Under the pieces are notes generated by a model, which was not told the origin of the DNA, made no database searches, and saw nothing but the letters and a program-made list of their open reading frames with translations. A DNA stretch of 14,318 nt from JARRJS01 sp037388885 (lineage in GTDB: Bacteria; Gemmatimonadota; Gemmatimonadetes; Longimicrobiales; RSA9). The position numbers and the translations under genes are program-made. Shown here piece after piece: positions 7,283-14,318 of the stretch. The number at the start of each line of letters is the position of its first letter. Position 1 is the stretch's first letter. The stretch covers positions 1-14,318 of the forward strand of contig JARRJS010000082.1 of the NCBI GenBank assembly GCA_037388885.1, read 5' to 3'.

Positions 7283-7732
7283 TCACGGTGTGCCTTCGGC
7301 CCACTGCCTGTTGTACCACCAGACGGCCCGGTTCAGGCGGCTCAGGCTCTTCCACTGGAAGGCCTCTTCGAGGATCCCGAACACCACGCCGATGGTGATG
7401 AGGGAGACGGCGAGCTTCTGGTCGTCGTCGTGGTACACCGCGTACGCCGTGGCGCCGACGGCCAGACCGGTGGGCCCCATGACCTGCTGCGCCGTGTGGT
7501 AGCGCCGGTAGCTGTTCGCCCAGTCGGCCGCTTGGCCACCGGCTTCCAGCAGGACGTCGACATGCGGGCCGAACAGGTTCCGTCCGAGCGGCTCTCGCTC
7601 CTCTCCCCGCACGAGCTGGAACGGCTGGTAGGCCACCGCCAGCGCACATGCCTGATACGTGCAGGGTTGTTGCGTCGTCGTCGGCAGCGGGTGCAGCAAC
7701 AGGGCCATCGTGATTCCGGCAATCCAGGGCAT
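7283..7732 (-). CDS. Hypothetical membrane or secreted protein
   Basis: A 149-residue protein of no family I can name. The N-terminus (MPWIAGITMALLLHPLP) looks like a short signal peptide. A second hydrophobic stretch near 103-120 (LAVSLITIGVVFGILEEAF) follows a glycine-rich segment (GPTGLAVGATAYAVYHDDD). The C-terminus (SRLNRAVWWYNRQW) is aromatic and may sit at the membrane surface. The start is ATG 7732 with GGAG about 9 bases upstream. It is the first gene of the operon, 40 bases ahead of the acetyltransferase. The sequence looks coding throughout, with no frameshift seen. Confidence 0.75.
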   Translation of the reverse strand: MPWIAGITMALLLHPLPTTTQQPCTYQACALAVAYQPFQLVRGEEREPLGRNLFGPHVDVLLEAGGQAADWANSYRRYHTAQQVMGPTGLAVGATAYAVYHDDDQKLAVSLITIGVVFGILEEAFQWKSLSRLNRAVWWYNRQWAEGTP

Positions 7733-7927
7733 GGTGGTTTCTCCGGGTCGATCAGGGATGGCATGGACCCCGGAGCGCGGGATCCTCTCGGGAAAACCGC
7801 TACACCGACAGGTCGCCGGCCGGATCGAGCGAGGCCGGGCTCACGTCGGTCGACGACCAATCTCGGCGCAGACGACGTCGGGCGCCACCATCCTGGGCCC
7901 GCTCGGTACGACCGGAAAGGACGTCTC

Positions 7928-10354
7928 TCACTCCTCCCGCAGCACCCGCGCCGGCTCGGTTCGGGCCGCCCGACCGGCGGGCGCCAGCGCCGCGCCTGCG
8001 GCCACCGCAAGCATGACCAGCGTGCCCACCACGTACACCAGCGGGTCGAACGGCTTCACCTGGAAGAGCAGGGATGCGATGAGCCGGTTGGCGGCGAGGG
8101 CGCCCAGCAAGCCGACGGCTGCGCCTGCGGCGGCCAGCGCGATGCCGTCGCGGGCGACGAGTCGTACGACGCTGGTGGGTGTAGCGCCGACGGCCATGCG
8201 CACGGCGATCTCCTGGCGGCGCCGGGTAACGGCCAGGGACAGCACGCCGAAGATGCCGAAGGCGGCGAGGAGCACGGCGCAGGCGCCGAAGAACAGCGTC
8301 AATTCGCCCAGGGTGCGGTTGGGGCCGAGGGCGTCGGCGACGACGACGTCCAGTGGTCGAAGCTCCGAGATGGCGATCCCGGGCTGAAGCGCGGCGACGG
8401 TGCGCCGCAGCAGATCCGCGGCGGCGGACTCCGCGCCCGGCCGGTGCTTCACGGCCACGCTCAGCCCCATGGGCACGGCCTGGCGCATGGGCACGTACAC
8501 CTGGATGCGCGAGGGGCTCTGCAGCTCGTAATGGCGGACGTTGGCCGCCACGCCGACGACGGTCACCCACTCCGGCTGCGGGACGCCGCCTGCATGCTCA
8601 TGGGTGTCCACAAAGCTCACCTTCCTGCCGATGGGGTTCTCCCCCGGCCAGAACTTCTGCGCCATGGTCTCGTCGATGACCGCGACGCGCCGTGTTCCAT
8701 CGCGGTCTGCTGCCTGGAAGCCGCGGCCGCGCAGCAACGGGATGCCCATCGTCCGGAAGTAGCCGGGCGACACGACATTGTAGAGCACGGACTCCATGTG
8801 ATCCGGTGTCCACGGGCGGCTGTCGGGCAGGATGCCCCGCTCCCACGACCGGGGCACCAGCGGGATCAGCAGCGTGGCTGCGGCGGACTCCACGTCCGGG
8901 GACGCGTCCAGCCTGGCGATCATCGCGTCGTAGAACGCATGCCGGCGTTCGGCCGTGTCGAACGTGCCTTCCGGAGCCTGCAACCGGGCGGTGATGACGT
9001 TCCTTGCGTCGAAGCCCTTGTCCACGTGGGACAGCCGCTGAAGGCTTCGGGTGAGCAGCCCGGCGCCCACCAGCAGCACCAGCGACAGCGCTACCTGCAC
9101 GACGACGAGGCCGCTGCGCAGCCGGCGTGCTTCGCGTCCGCCGCCTCCACCGGCGCGGGCGCCGTGGTAGAGGCGCGACGCTTGCCCGCGTCCCAGCCGG
9201 AGCGCGGGCGCCAGACCGAAGAGCGCCGCGCTCAGTGCGGTCACGGCCAAGGCGAACGTCAGCACCGGCGCGCTCAACGCCACGCGACCCGCGAGCAGCG
9301 TCGGCAAGTCGAGCGGCAGCAGCGACGGCAGCGGTCCCACGACGACGGCGGCCAGGCCGATACCGATGGCGCCGCCCACGACGGCCAGCAGAATGCTCTC
9401 GGTGAGCAGCAGTCGCACCAGGCGGCCGCGGCCGGCACCCAGCGCGGCTCGGACCGCCAGCTCACGGCCCCGGGCCTCGCCCCGCGCCAGGGACAGGTTC
9501 GCCACGTTGGCGCACGCGATCAGCAGCAGCAGCCCCACGGCGCCCATGAGCGTCCACAGGCCGGCCCGAACGTCCCCCAGGAAGAGGTCGTCCAGGCGCC
9601 GCAATTCCGGCTTCGCCACCTCCTGGCCGACCTCGGCCTGCAGGTTCGAGGCGACGCGGCTCAGGTCCGCCTGGGCCGTTTGCAGCGTGGCGCCGGGCGC
9701 CAGGCGCGCGATGGCCCGCATGCCGAACGAGCTCTGCCGATCCGTCCAGGGGAGGTCCGCAGCCAGCACGCCCATGGGCACGTATGCCTGCACGTCCGCC
9801 GATGGATAGCCGGCGCCCGGCGGCAGCACGCCCACGATGGTCGCCGTGAACTCGTCCGTCACCAGCGGCTTGCCAATGACGTTCGGGTCGCCGCCGAACG
9901 CGCGTTGCCAGAAGCCGTGGCCCAGCACGACCACGGGGGCCGCACCGCGCTCGGTCTCCGCACCCGTGAACAGCCGGCCCAGCTCCGCCTTCAATCCGAG
10001 CGTGCGGAAGAAGTCGCCCAGCACCAGACGGGCGTCGAGCAGCTGGGAGCCATCGTCGCCCGGCCGGATGAAGCTCCAGCCCGCGGACCCGCCCCAACTC
10101 GAGAACACGCGGCTGCGCTGGCTCCACGCCTCGTAGTACGGCACGGACAGCGAGATCAGGTAGCCTTGCGGCGAGCGCACGTCCGGCGTCACGAGCCGGT
10201 CCGGATGCTCGTAAGGCAGCCCCTTCAGCAGCACGTTCTGCACGAGGGAGAACACGGCAGTGGTCCCGCCCACGCCCAGCGCCAGCGCAGCCGCGGCAAG
10301 CAGGGTGAATCCGGGCCGACGGATCAGCGAGCGTATGGCGCGGCGGATTGGCAT
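7928..10354 (-). CDS. ADOP/MacB-type ABC transporter permease
   Basis: An 808-residue permease of the duplicated MacB/FtsX type, the family described as acidobacterial duplicated orphan permeases. Helix 1 is in FTLLAAAALALGVGGTTAVF (about 16-35), followed by VQNVLLKGLPY, a family hallmark. Next comes a large periplasmic MacB-PCD domain and a first FtsX block beginning MGAVGLLLLIACANVANLSLA and running through RELAVRAALGAGRGRL. A second half repeats the plan: a helix in LVVVQVALSLVLLVGAGLL, a second periplasmic domain, and FtsX block two from FFGACAVLLAAFGIFGVL to IAVRMAVGATPTSVVRL and the end ARTEPARVLREE. The start is ATG 10354 because GGAGG lies 7 bases upstream; longer frames open to 10690 are shadows. 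No ATPase gene is adjacent, fitting an orphan permease. Related proteins export peptides, lipoproteins or antibiotics; the cargo here is unknown. It starts 47 bases after the upstream methyltransferase stop. Confidence 0.95.
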   Translation of the reverse strand: MPIRRAIRSLIRRPGFTLLAAAALALGVGGTTAVFSLVQNVLLKGLPYEHPDRLVTPDVRSPQGYLISLSVPYYEAWSQRSRVFSSWGGSAGWSFIRPGDDGSQLLDARLVLGDFFRTLGLKAELGRLFTGAETERGAAPVVVLGHGFWQRAFGGDPNVIGKPLVTDEFTATIVGVLPPGAGYPSADVQAYVPMGVLAADLPWTDRQSSFGMRAIARLAPGATLQTAQADLSRVASNLQAEVGQEVAKPELRRLDDLFLGDVRAGLWTLMGAVGLLLLIACANVANLSLARGEARGRELAVRAALGAGRGRLVRLLLTESILLAVVGGAIGIGLAAVVVGPLPSLLPLDLPTLLAGRVALSAPVLTFALAVTALSAALFGLAPALRLGRGQASRLYHGARAGGGGGREARRLRSGLVVVQVALSLVLLVGAGLLTRSLQRLSHVDKGFDARNVITARLQAPEGTFDTAERRHAFYDAMIARLDASPDVESAAATLLIPLVPRSWERGILPDSRPWTPDHMESVLYNVVSPGYFRTMGIPLLRGRGFQAADRDGTRRVAVIDETMAQKFWPGENPIGRKVSFVDTHEHAGGVPQPEWVTVVGVAANVRHYELQSPSRIQVYVPMRQAVPMGLSVAVKHRPGAESAAADLLRRTVAALQPGIAISELRPLDVVVADALGPNRTLGELTLFFGACAVLLAAFGIFGVLSLAVTRRRQEIAVRMAVGATPTSVVRLVARDGIALAAAGAAVGLLGALAANRLIASLLFQVKPFDPLVYVVGTLVMLAVAAGAALAPAGRAARTEPARVLREE

Positions 10355-10401
10355 GGCGGGCCTCCGTTGAGTGGCTGTGGATTGTGGGGAGCCGACGGTC
10401 G

Positions 10402-11133
10402 TTAGACAGGAAACGACGCCGGATGGTTGTGAGGCTTGCTGCAGAAGTATATGTCCTCGTCGCTCCAGAGAGCGTGCTTTTCCGCCACGGCCGGTGGCAG
10501 CGTCCTGACATATCCGTCGACGTTCACGGCGAAGCCCGCCTCTTCCAGGCGGTCCGCGTAGTCGAGACCGTAGACGCGCACGTGGTCGTGCTGGCCGAAC
10601 GCCCGCTCCCGCTCTTCCGGTGATGTGATGGCGGGGTCCTCGTACGTTCCCGGTCGATCTCGATCCACGGGCACCTGCAGGATCGCCCAACCGCCCGGCT
10701 TCAGCACCCGGAGCAGCTCCCGCATGGCCCGCCGATCATCCGGCACGTGCTCCAGGACGTGGGAGCAGAGGATGGCGTCGAACGTGTCGGCCGCCCACGG
10801 CAGGTCCACGATGTCGACCGCGGTCATGGCGTGCGGCGAGTCGAGGTCGGCGCTGGTGTAGTCGACGTTGTGCAGCGGAGCGATAAGATCCTGCAGCACC
10901 TTCTCCGGCGCGAAATGCAGGAGTCGGACGTCCTCGGAGAACAGGTTCGTCCGATCCCGGAGGAACAGCCACAGCAGCCGATGCCGCTCCAGCGAGCCGC
11001 ACTTCGGGCACCATGCGTTCTGCCGGCGCCGCACGCCGAAGGGACGCAGCTTGCGGAAACGACCGCCGCAGCAGGGGCAGATGAACCGGTTGCCCAGGTA
11101 GAACAGAGGCCGGATGGCTTGGTAGAAGCCCAT
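10402..11133 (-). CDS. SAM methyltransferase with N-terminal zinc knuckle
   Basis: A 243-residue class I methyltransferase. After a hydrophobic start (YQAIRPLFYLGNRF) there are two CxxC pairs, Cys19/Cys22 (CPCCGG) and Cys42/Cys45 (CPKCGSLERHR), probably one zinc site. The SAM domain has LLHFAPE at 71-77 in place of the usual glycine-rich motif I, an acidic end of strand 2 in SADLDSP, then VDIVDLPWAADTFDAILCSHVLEHVPDD and LRVLKPGGWAILQVPV. A late HVRVYGLDY segment is also characteristic of this subgroup. The start is taken as ATG 11133, which has no ribosome site of its own but overlaps the stop of a 19-codon minigene (TGATG). The frame is open further upstream, but that part has no similarity to the family. 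Sugar or glycolipid methylation has been proposed for relatives; the substrate here is unknown. Confidence 0.88.
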   Translation of the reverse strand: MGFYQAIRPLFYLGNRFICPCCGGRFRKLRPFGVRRRQNAWCPKCGSLERHRLLWLFLRDRTNLFSEDVRLLHFAPEKVLQDLIAPLHNVDYTSADLDSPHAMTAVDIVDLPWAADTFDAILCSHVLEHVPDDRRAMRELLRVLKPGGWAILQVPVDRDRPGTYEDPAITSPEERERAFGQHDHVRVYGLDYADRLEEAGFAVNVDGYVRTLPPAVAEKHALWSDEDIYFCSKPHNHPASFPV

Positions 11134-11192
11134 CACCGAGGGCTGGAATCGTTCGGGGACCACATGATCTGCAGCTCGATCCTGACGTTCAT
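11133..11192 (-). CDS. 19-codon minigene coupled to the methyltransferase
   Basis: ATG 11192 opens a 19-codon frame (MNVRIELQ to NDSSPR) preceded by a good ribosome site, GGAG, 5 bases upstream. Its ATG overlaps the GNAT-stub stop (ATGA), and its own stop overlaps the methyltransferase ATG (TGATG). Since the methyltransferase lacks a Shine-Dalgarno sequence, ribosomes ending here could reinitiate on it. The peptide itself matches nothing I know. It may instead be debris left after a deletion. Confidence 0.4.
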   Translation of the reverse strand: MNVRIELQIMWSPNDSSPR

Positions 11193-11305
11193 ACCAACTC
11201 CAGCTCGTACTTCTCCTCCACAACGTCCACGTCCCATGGCCGCCCCGGCTTCTCCGCCGTCTTTCGGAACCCGGCCGAACGGTACAGGTGTGTGGCGGTG
11301 TTACA
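11189..11305 (-). pseudogene. C-terminal stub of a GNAT acetyltransferase
   Basis: Minus-strand codons ending at TGA 11189-11191 read NTATHLYRSAGFRKTAEKPG and then RPWDVDVVEEKYELELV. This is the standard C-terminal end of a GNAT domain of the kind found in MarR-GNAT fusions: AxHLYRxxGF, then a W/VDVVEE segment and a closing YELEL strand. Upstream of about 11305 the same frame continues, but with no GNAT character, and no acetyl-CoA-binding motif is found in any minus-strand frame before the divergent peptidase gene. The N-terminal three quarters are therefore missing. The stub shares its ATGA stop with the minigene start, so an intact acetyltransferase gene probably once headed the methyltransferase operon. 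Confidence 0.65.
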
Positions 11306-11621
11306 TTCGCGGCACCCACCAAACCTGTGGCACCGCGGAAGTCCGTGCCAGGCTCGTACCACGGGCATCCACACCAGGGCCACGCCCCCAGCGGCATCTC
11401 TGTCCCCGTGGGATGGCAGTGCGGCCGAGAATGACTCCCCCTCGCCCCATCTCCCCCTCTCCCCGTCGGGGTGGAAGAGTGGCAGGGTGGACACGCCCTG
11501 GCGCTTCCCCAGTCTCCGCCCCAGGTTCGATGACGCTTCACTCCCAACTGCCGCCGGCGTTTCCGAGCCGGCGGTGGCGCGCCTTCCGGCGCGTGGCGAC
11601 ACCTGGACGAGGGAACTCACC
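11306..11621. other. Structured divergent intergenic region
   Basis: No gene is seen in this 316-base stretch, which separates the minus-strand GNAT stub from the plus-strand peptidase. It holds a GC-rich area with several inverted repeats: TGGCAC 11328-11333 with GTGCCA 11345-11350, an arm pair CCACGGG/CCCGTGG about 40 bases apart near 11360-11415, a C-rich pyrimidine run at about 11430-11464 ending in CCCCGTCGGGG, and two stem-loops at 11548-11593. The promoter of the peptidase must lie here, but no clear -35/-10 pair could be chosen. The upstream part may be a genome-dispersed intergenic repeat, which cannot be tested from one window. Confidence 0.45.
11548..11593 (+). promoter_or_regulatory. 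Two abutting stem-loops in the peptidase leader
   Basis: The first hairpin pairs CTGCCGCCGGC (11548-11558) with GCCGGCGGTGG (11567-11577) around an eight-base loop: 11 pairs, two of them G-U. The second follows directly: CGCGCC (11578-11583) with GGCGCG (11588-11593) around TTCC. They end 28 bases before ATG 11622 and 15 bases before the GAGGGA ribosome site. They could be a structured 5' leader, or a bidirectional barrier between the divergent genes. No T-tract follows on either strand. Confidence 0.35.
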
Positions 11622-14318
11622 ATGCTACGCAGACTCCTGGGCGTCGGCCTGCTGCTCTGCCTTGCCGCCCCAACGACGCATGCGCGGGCGCAGACCCCGG
11701 CCCCGACACGCATGCTGCGCTCGCCGACGGTGAGCGCGAAGCAGATCGCGTTCGAATACGCCGGCGACATCTGGATTGTGGACCGGGCGGGCGGCTCGGC
11801 GCACCGGCTGACCAGCTTCCCGGGCGAGGAGGCGGACCCGCACTTCTCGCCGGACGGCAGCCAGGTGGCGTTCAGCGCCGAGTACGGCGGCGGCATGGAC
11901 GTGTACGTGGTGCCGGCTGCGGGCGGCGAGCCGCGTCGTCTGACGTGGCACCCGGACGCTGACCTGGTACAGGGCTGGACGCCGGACGGCAAGTCGGTGC
12001 TGTTCGCGTCGGGCCGGGCCACGTGGGCGCCCAGCCCGGTGCCGCGATTCTGGACGGTGCCGGCTGCCGGGGGCGTGCCTGAAGCCATGGCGCTGCCCCG
12101 GGGCTACCAGGGCAAGATCTCGCCCGACGGCAAGTACATCGCGTACCGCATGAACAACTCGTGGGACGAGAACCGGCGCAATTACCGGGGCGGCCAGAAC
12201 CGGCCCATCTGGATCGTGGACCTGAAGACGTACGACCTGGTATCGCCGCCCTGGAAGGACTCGAAGGACATCGATCCGGTGTGGTCCGGCAAGGTCGTGT
12301 ACTTCATCTCCGACCGGGACGGCGTGGCGAATGTCTGGTCTTACGACCCGGCGACGAAGGCGCTGGCCCAGGTCACCCACTTCACCGACTTCGACGTCAA
12401 GACGCTGGACGCCGGCGGCGGCATGCTGGTGTTCGAGCAGGGCTTCCAGGTCCATGCGCTGGACCCGGCGACGGGCCGCGAGCACGTCGTGCCCATCACC
12501 GCCACGGGCGACTTCCCGTGGATGATGCCCCACTGGCAGGACGTCACGGCGCGCATGACCAACCTGGCGCTGTCACCCACCGGCAAGCGGGCGCTGGTGG
12601 AGGCGCGCGGCGAGATCTTCACCATCCCCGCCGAGAAGGGCGATGTCCGGGACCTGACCAACTCCAGCGGCTCCGCGGAGCGCGACCCGGCTTGGTCGCC
12701 CGACGGCAAGTGGGTGTCGTACTTCAGCGACAAGTCGGGTGAGTACGAGCTGGTCATCGAGGCGCAGGACGGCCTCACGCCTCCGCGCGTCATCAAGCTG
12801 GACCACCCGAAGCACTACTACATGCCGTCCTGGTCGCCGGACTCGAAGAAGCTGGTGTACACGGACACCGACCTGAAGGTGTGGGTGCTGGACGTGGCCA
12901 GCGGCAAAGCGAAGATCATCGGTGACGATCCGTGGATGGTGCCGCAGCGCACGCTGAATCCCGTGTGGAGCCCCGATTCGAAGTGGGTCGCGTACGCCAG
13001 CCGGCTGAAGTCGCTCTATCACGCCATCTTCGTGGCCAACGTGGAGACGGGCGAGACGCACCAGGTGACCGACGGGCTGGCCGACGCCGTCTGGCCCGCC
13101 TGGGACGCCAGCGGCAAGTACCTGTGGTTCCTGGCCTCGACGGACTTCGGGCTGCGCTCCCAGTGGCTGGACATGACGTCGTATCCGTTCCAGGAGGATT
13201 TCGCCCTTTACGTTACCGTGCTCAAGGACGGCGAGCCGTCGCCGCTGCTGCCGGAGAGCGACGAGGACCAGGGCGTGGGCTCGGCTGCCGCCAACGGCGG
13301 TCGCGCTCGCGGTACCCGCAGTGGCCGTGCTGCAGGTGGCGAGGGTGGGGCGCAGGCGTCGTCGCCGGTCACGGTGGCGATCGACTTCGCCGGACTGGCG
13401 CAGCGCACGCTGGCCGTGCCAGGCGTCCCGGAGCGGCCGTACGCCAAGCTCCAGGCCGGGTCCGACGGCACCGTGTTCTACATGGAGCCGCCGGCCACGG
13501 GCGGGTTCGGCGCCGGCAACACGCTGCACCGCTACAAGCTGAGCGACCGGAAGGCGGTGGAGTTCGCGGAAGGCGTGGGCGACTACGCCCTGAGCGCCGA
13601 CGGCAACAAGCTGCTCTATCGGACGGGCGGAGGTGGCGGCCGGTTCGGTGGTGGTCGTCCGCCATCCCTCTTCATCGTGGACGCCAACGGCGGCCCGGCG
13701 CAGGCCGGCAAGGGCCGGCTGGACGCCACGCTCAACATGTACCTGGACCCGGTGGCCGAGTTCAGGCAGATCTTCAACGAAGGCTGGCGCAACCAGCGCG
13801 ATTACCTGTACGTGCCCAACATGCACGGCACCGACTGGCCCCGGGACCTGAAGATGTACGGCCAGTTCCTGCCCTGGGTCATGCATCGCGCCGACCTGAA
13901 TTACCTGCTGGACAACATGGGTGCCGAGATTGCCATCGGGCACTCGTTCGTGCGGGGTGGCGACATGCCCGACGTGCCGCGCTCGCGGGTCGGCCTGCTG
14001 GGCGCCGACTTCACCATCGAAAACGGCCGCTACCGCATCGCCAAGATCTACGACACCGAATCGTGGAACCCCGACCTGCGGGCGCCGCTGGCCACGCCCG
14101 GCGTGAACGTGCACACCGGCGATTACGTCCTGGCGGTGAACGGCCGGGAGCTGAAGGCGCCGGACAACATCTACCGGCTGCTGGACGGCACGGCCAACCA
14201 GCAGACCGTGCTCACCGTGAACGGGCGGCCCACCATGGACGGCACCCGCCAGGTCACCGTCGTGCCCGTCTCCAACGAACGGGGTCTGCGCGCGCGGGCG
14301 TGGATCGAGTACAACCGC
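11622..14318 (+). CDS. Tricorn-like S41 peptidase with PD40 repeats (3' truncated)
   Basis: The frame is open from ATG 11622 to the window edge (899 codons, no stop), so the C-terminus is missing. GAGGGA lies 7 bases before the ATG. A signal peptide (MLRRLLGVGLLLCLAAPTTH) probably ends after ARA at residue 23. It is followed by TolB/PD40 propeller blades (HFSPDGSQVAF, WSPDGKWVSY, WSPDSKKLVYT, WSPDSKWVAYA). Low-complexity linkers rich in Gly, Arg and Ala sit at about 553-583 and 667-680. The tricorn C1 domain starts near 706 (EFRQIFNEGWRNQRDYLY) and carries the likely catalytic His774 in AIGHSFVRGG; a PDZ domain (785-870, GDYVLAVNGREL) follows. The nucleophile Ser region lies beyond the edge. 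Tricorn-type peptidases degrade oligopeptides; here export to the periplasm or outside is expected. Family assignment is firm; activity and substrate are not shown. Confidence 0.95.
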   Translation, partial: MLRRLLGVGLLLCLAAPTTHARAQTPAPTRMLRSPTVSAKQIAFEYAGDIWIVDRAGGSAHRLTSFPGEEADPHFSPDGSQVAFSAEYGGGMDVYVVPAAGGEPRRLTWHPDADLVQGWTPDGKSVLFASGRATWAPSPVPRFWTVPAAGGVPEAMALPRGYQGKISPDGKYIAYRMNNSWDENRRNYRGGQNRPIWIVDLKTYDLVSPPWKDSKDIDPVWSGKVVYFISDRDGVANVWSYDPATKALAQVTHFTDFDVKTLDAGGGMLVFEQGFQVHALDPATGREHVVPITATGDFPWMMPHWQDVTARMTNLALSPTGKRALVEARGEIFTIPAEKGDVRDLTNSSGSAERDPAWSPDGKWVSYFSDKSGEYELVIEAQDGLTPPRVIKLDHPKHYYMPSWSPDSKKLVYTDTDLKVWVLDVASGKAKIIGDDPWMVPQRTLNPVWSPDSKWVAYASRLKSLYHAIFVANVETGETHQVTDGLADAVWPAWDASGKYLWFLASTDFGLRSQWLDMTSYPFQEDFALYVTVLKDGEPSPLLPESDEDQGVGSAAANGGRARGTRSGRAAGGEGGAQASSPVTVAIDFAGLAQRTLAVPGVPERPYAKLQAGSDGTVFYMEPPATGGFGAGNTLHRYKLSDRKAVEFAEGVGDYALSADGNKLLYRTGGGGGRFGGGRPPSLFIVDANGGPAQAGKGRLDATLNMYLDPVAEFRQIFNEGWRNQRDYLYVPNMHGTDWPRDLKMYGQFLPWVMHRADLNYLLDNMGAEIAIGHSFVRGGDMPDVPRSRVGLLGADFTIENGRYRIAKIYDTESWNPDLRAPLATPGVNVHTGDYVLAVNGRELKAPDNIYRLLDGTANQQTVLTVNGRPTMDGTRQVTVVPVSNERGLRARAWIEYNR

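Noticed and set aside
2966..7732. One long operon from the hypothetical gene to VOC
   Set aside because: The genes share a strand, but the lower-GC nuclease patch and gaps of about 120-250 bases break the run, so separate transcription units are more likely.
7430..10405. A 991-codon plus-strand open frame antisense to the ABC permease
   Set aside because: Its composition is biased (Arg, Gln, His, Gly), with no recognisable domain, and it spans several genes and an intergenic gap. The minus-strand permease explains the region fully.
11311..12088. Minus-strand extension of the GNAT-stub frame
   Set aside because: The open frame continues upstream of the stub, but most of it is antisense to the peptidase and none resembles an acetyltransferase, so only the last 37 codons were kept.
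12573..14114. A 513-codon minus-strand open frame opposite the S41 peptidase
   Set aside because: It is a mirror frame of the peptidase with no family features; PD40 and PDZ motifs are clear on the plus strand.

Overview
The window is high-GC bacterial chromosome (roughly 65-70% G+C by eye, locally above 80%) with complete genes almost all on the minus strand. No rRNA, tRNA, CRISPR array or complete mobile element was seen. A duplicated MacB-type permease of the ADOP kind, a tricorn-like S41 peptidase with PD40 repeats, and the long GC-driven antisense ORFs together suggest a Gemmatimonadota or Acidobacteriota-type soil bacterium. That assignment is inference from gene families; no marker gene is present.

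Layout. (1) Positions 1-455: the 3' end of an unrecognised plus-strand gene, then about 340 bases of intergenic DNA. (2) 456-3886, minus: a DoxX-family membrane protein, a VOC/glyoxalase-fold protein and a full-length ThDP-dependent phosphoketolase. The phosphoketolase has its own upstream gap, which carries a near-consensus CRP-type palindrome at 2896-2911. (3) 4006-5159: a lower-GC patch with a solitary PD-(D/E)XK nuclease-like protein on the minus strand and a short plus-strand ORF overlapping its 5' end. This patch is the best candidate for acquired, undescribed function. (4) 5215-7732, minus: a tight four-gene operon of a small membrane/secreted hypothetical, a RimJ/RimL-type GNAT acetyltransferase, a bacterial TMEM175-type channel and a SAM methyltransferase. 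The last three genes overlap (ATGA, then an 8-base overlap). (5) 7928-10354, minus: an 808-residue ADOP-type ABC permease. (6) 10402-11305, minus: a zinc-knuckle SAM methyltransferase preceded by a 19-codon minigene and by the C-terminal stub of a GNAT acetyltransferase, chained by ATGA and TGATG junctions. (7) 11306-11621: a structured divergent intergenic region. (8) 11622-14318, plus: a secreted tricorn-like S41 peptidase, cut by the window end before its nucleophile serine.

The genes do not form one pathway. Phosphoketolase is central carbon metabolism (acetyl phosphate from xylulose-5-P or fructose-6-P). The permease and the S41 peptidase are envelope or export functions. The TMEM175 operon is a set of accessory genes. 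No complete novel multigene system was identified. The points most worth a second look are the solitary nuclease patch, the GNAT-stub/minigene/methyltransferase junction and the CRP-like site before phosphoketolase.
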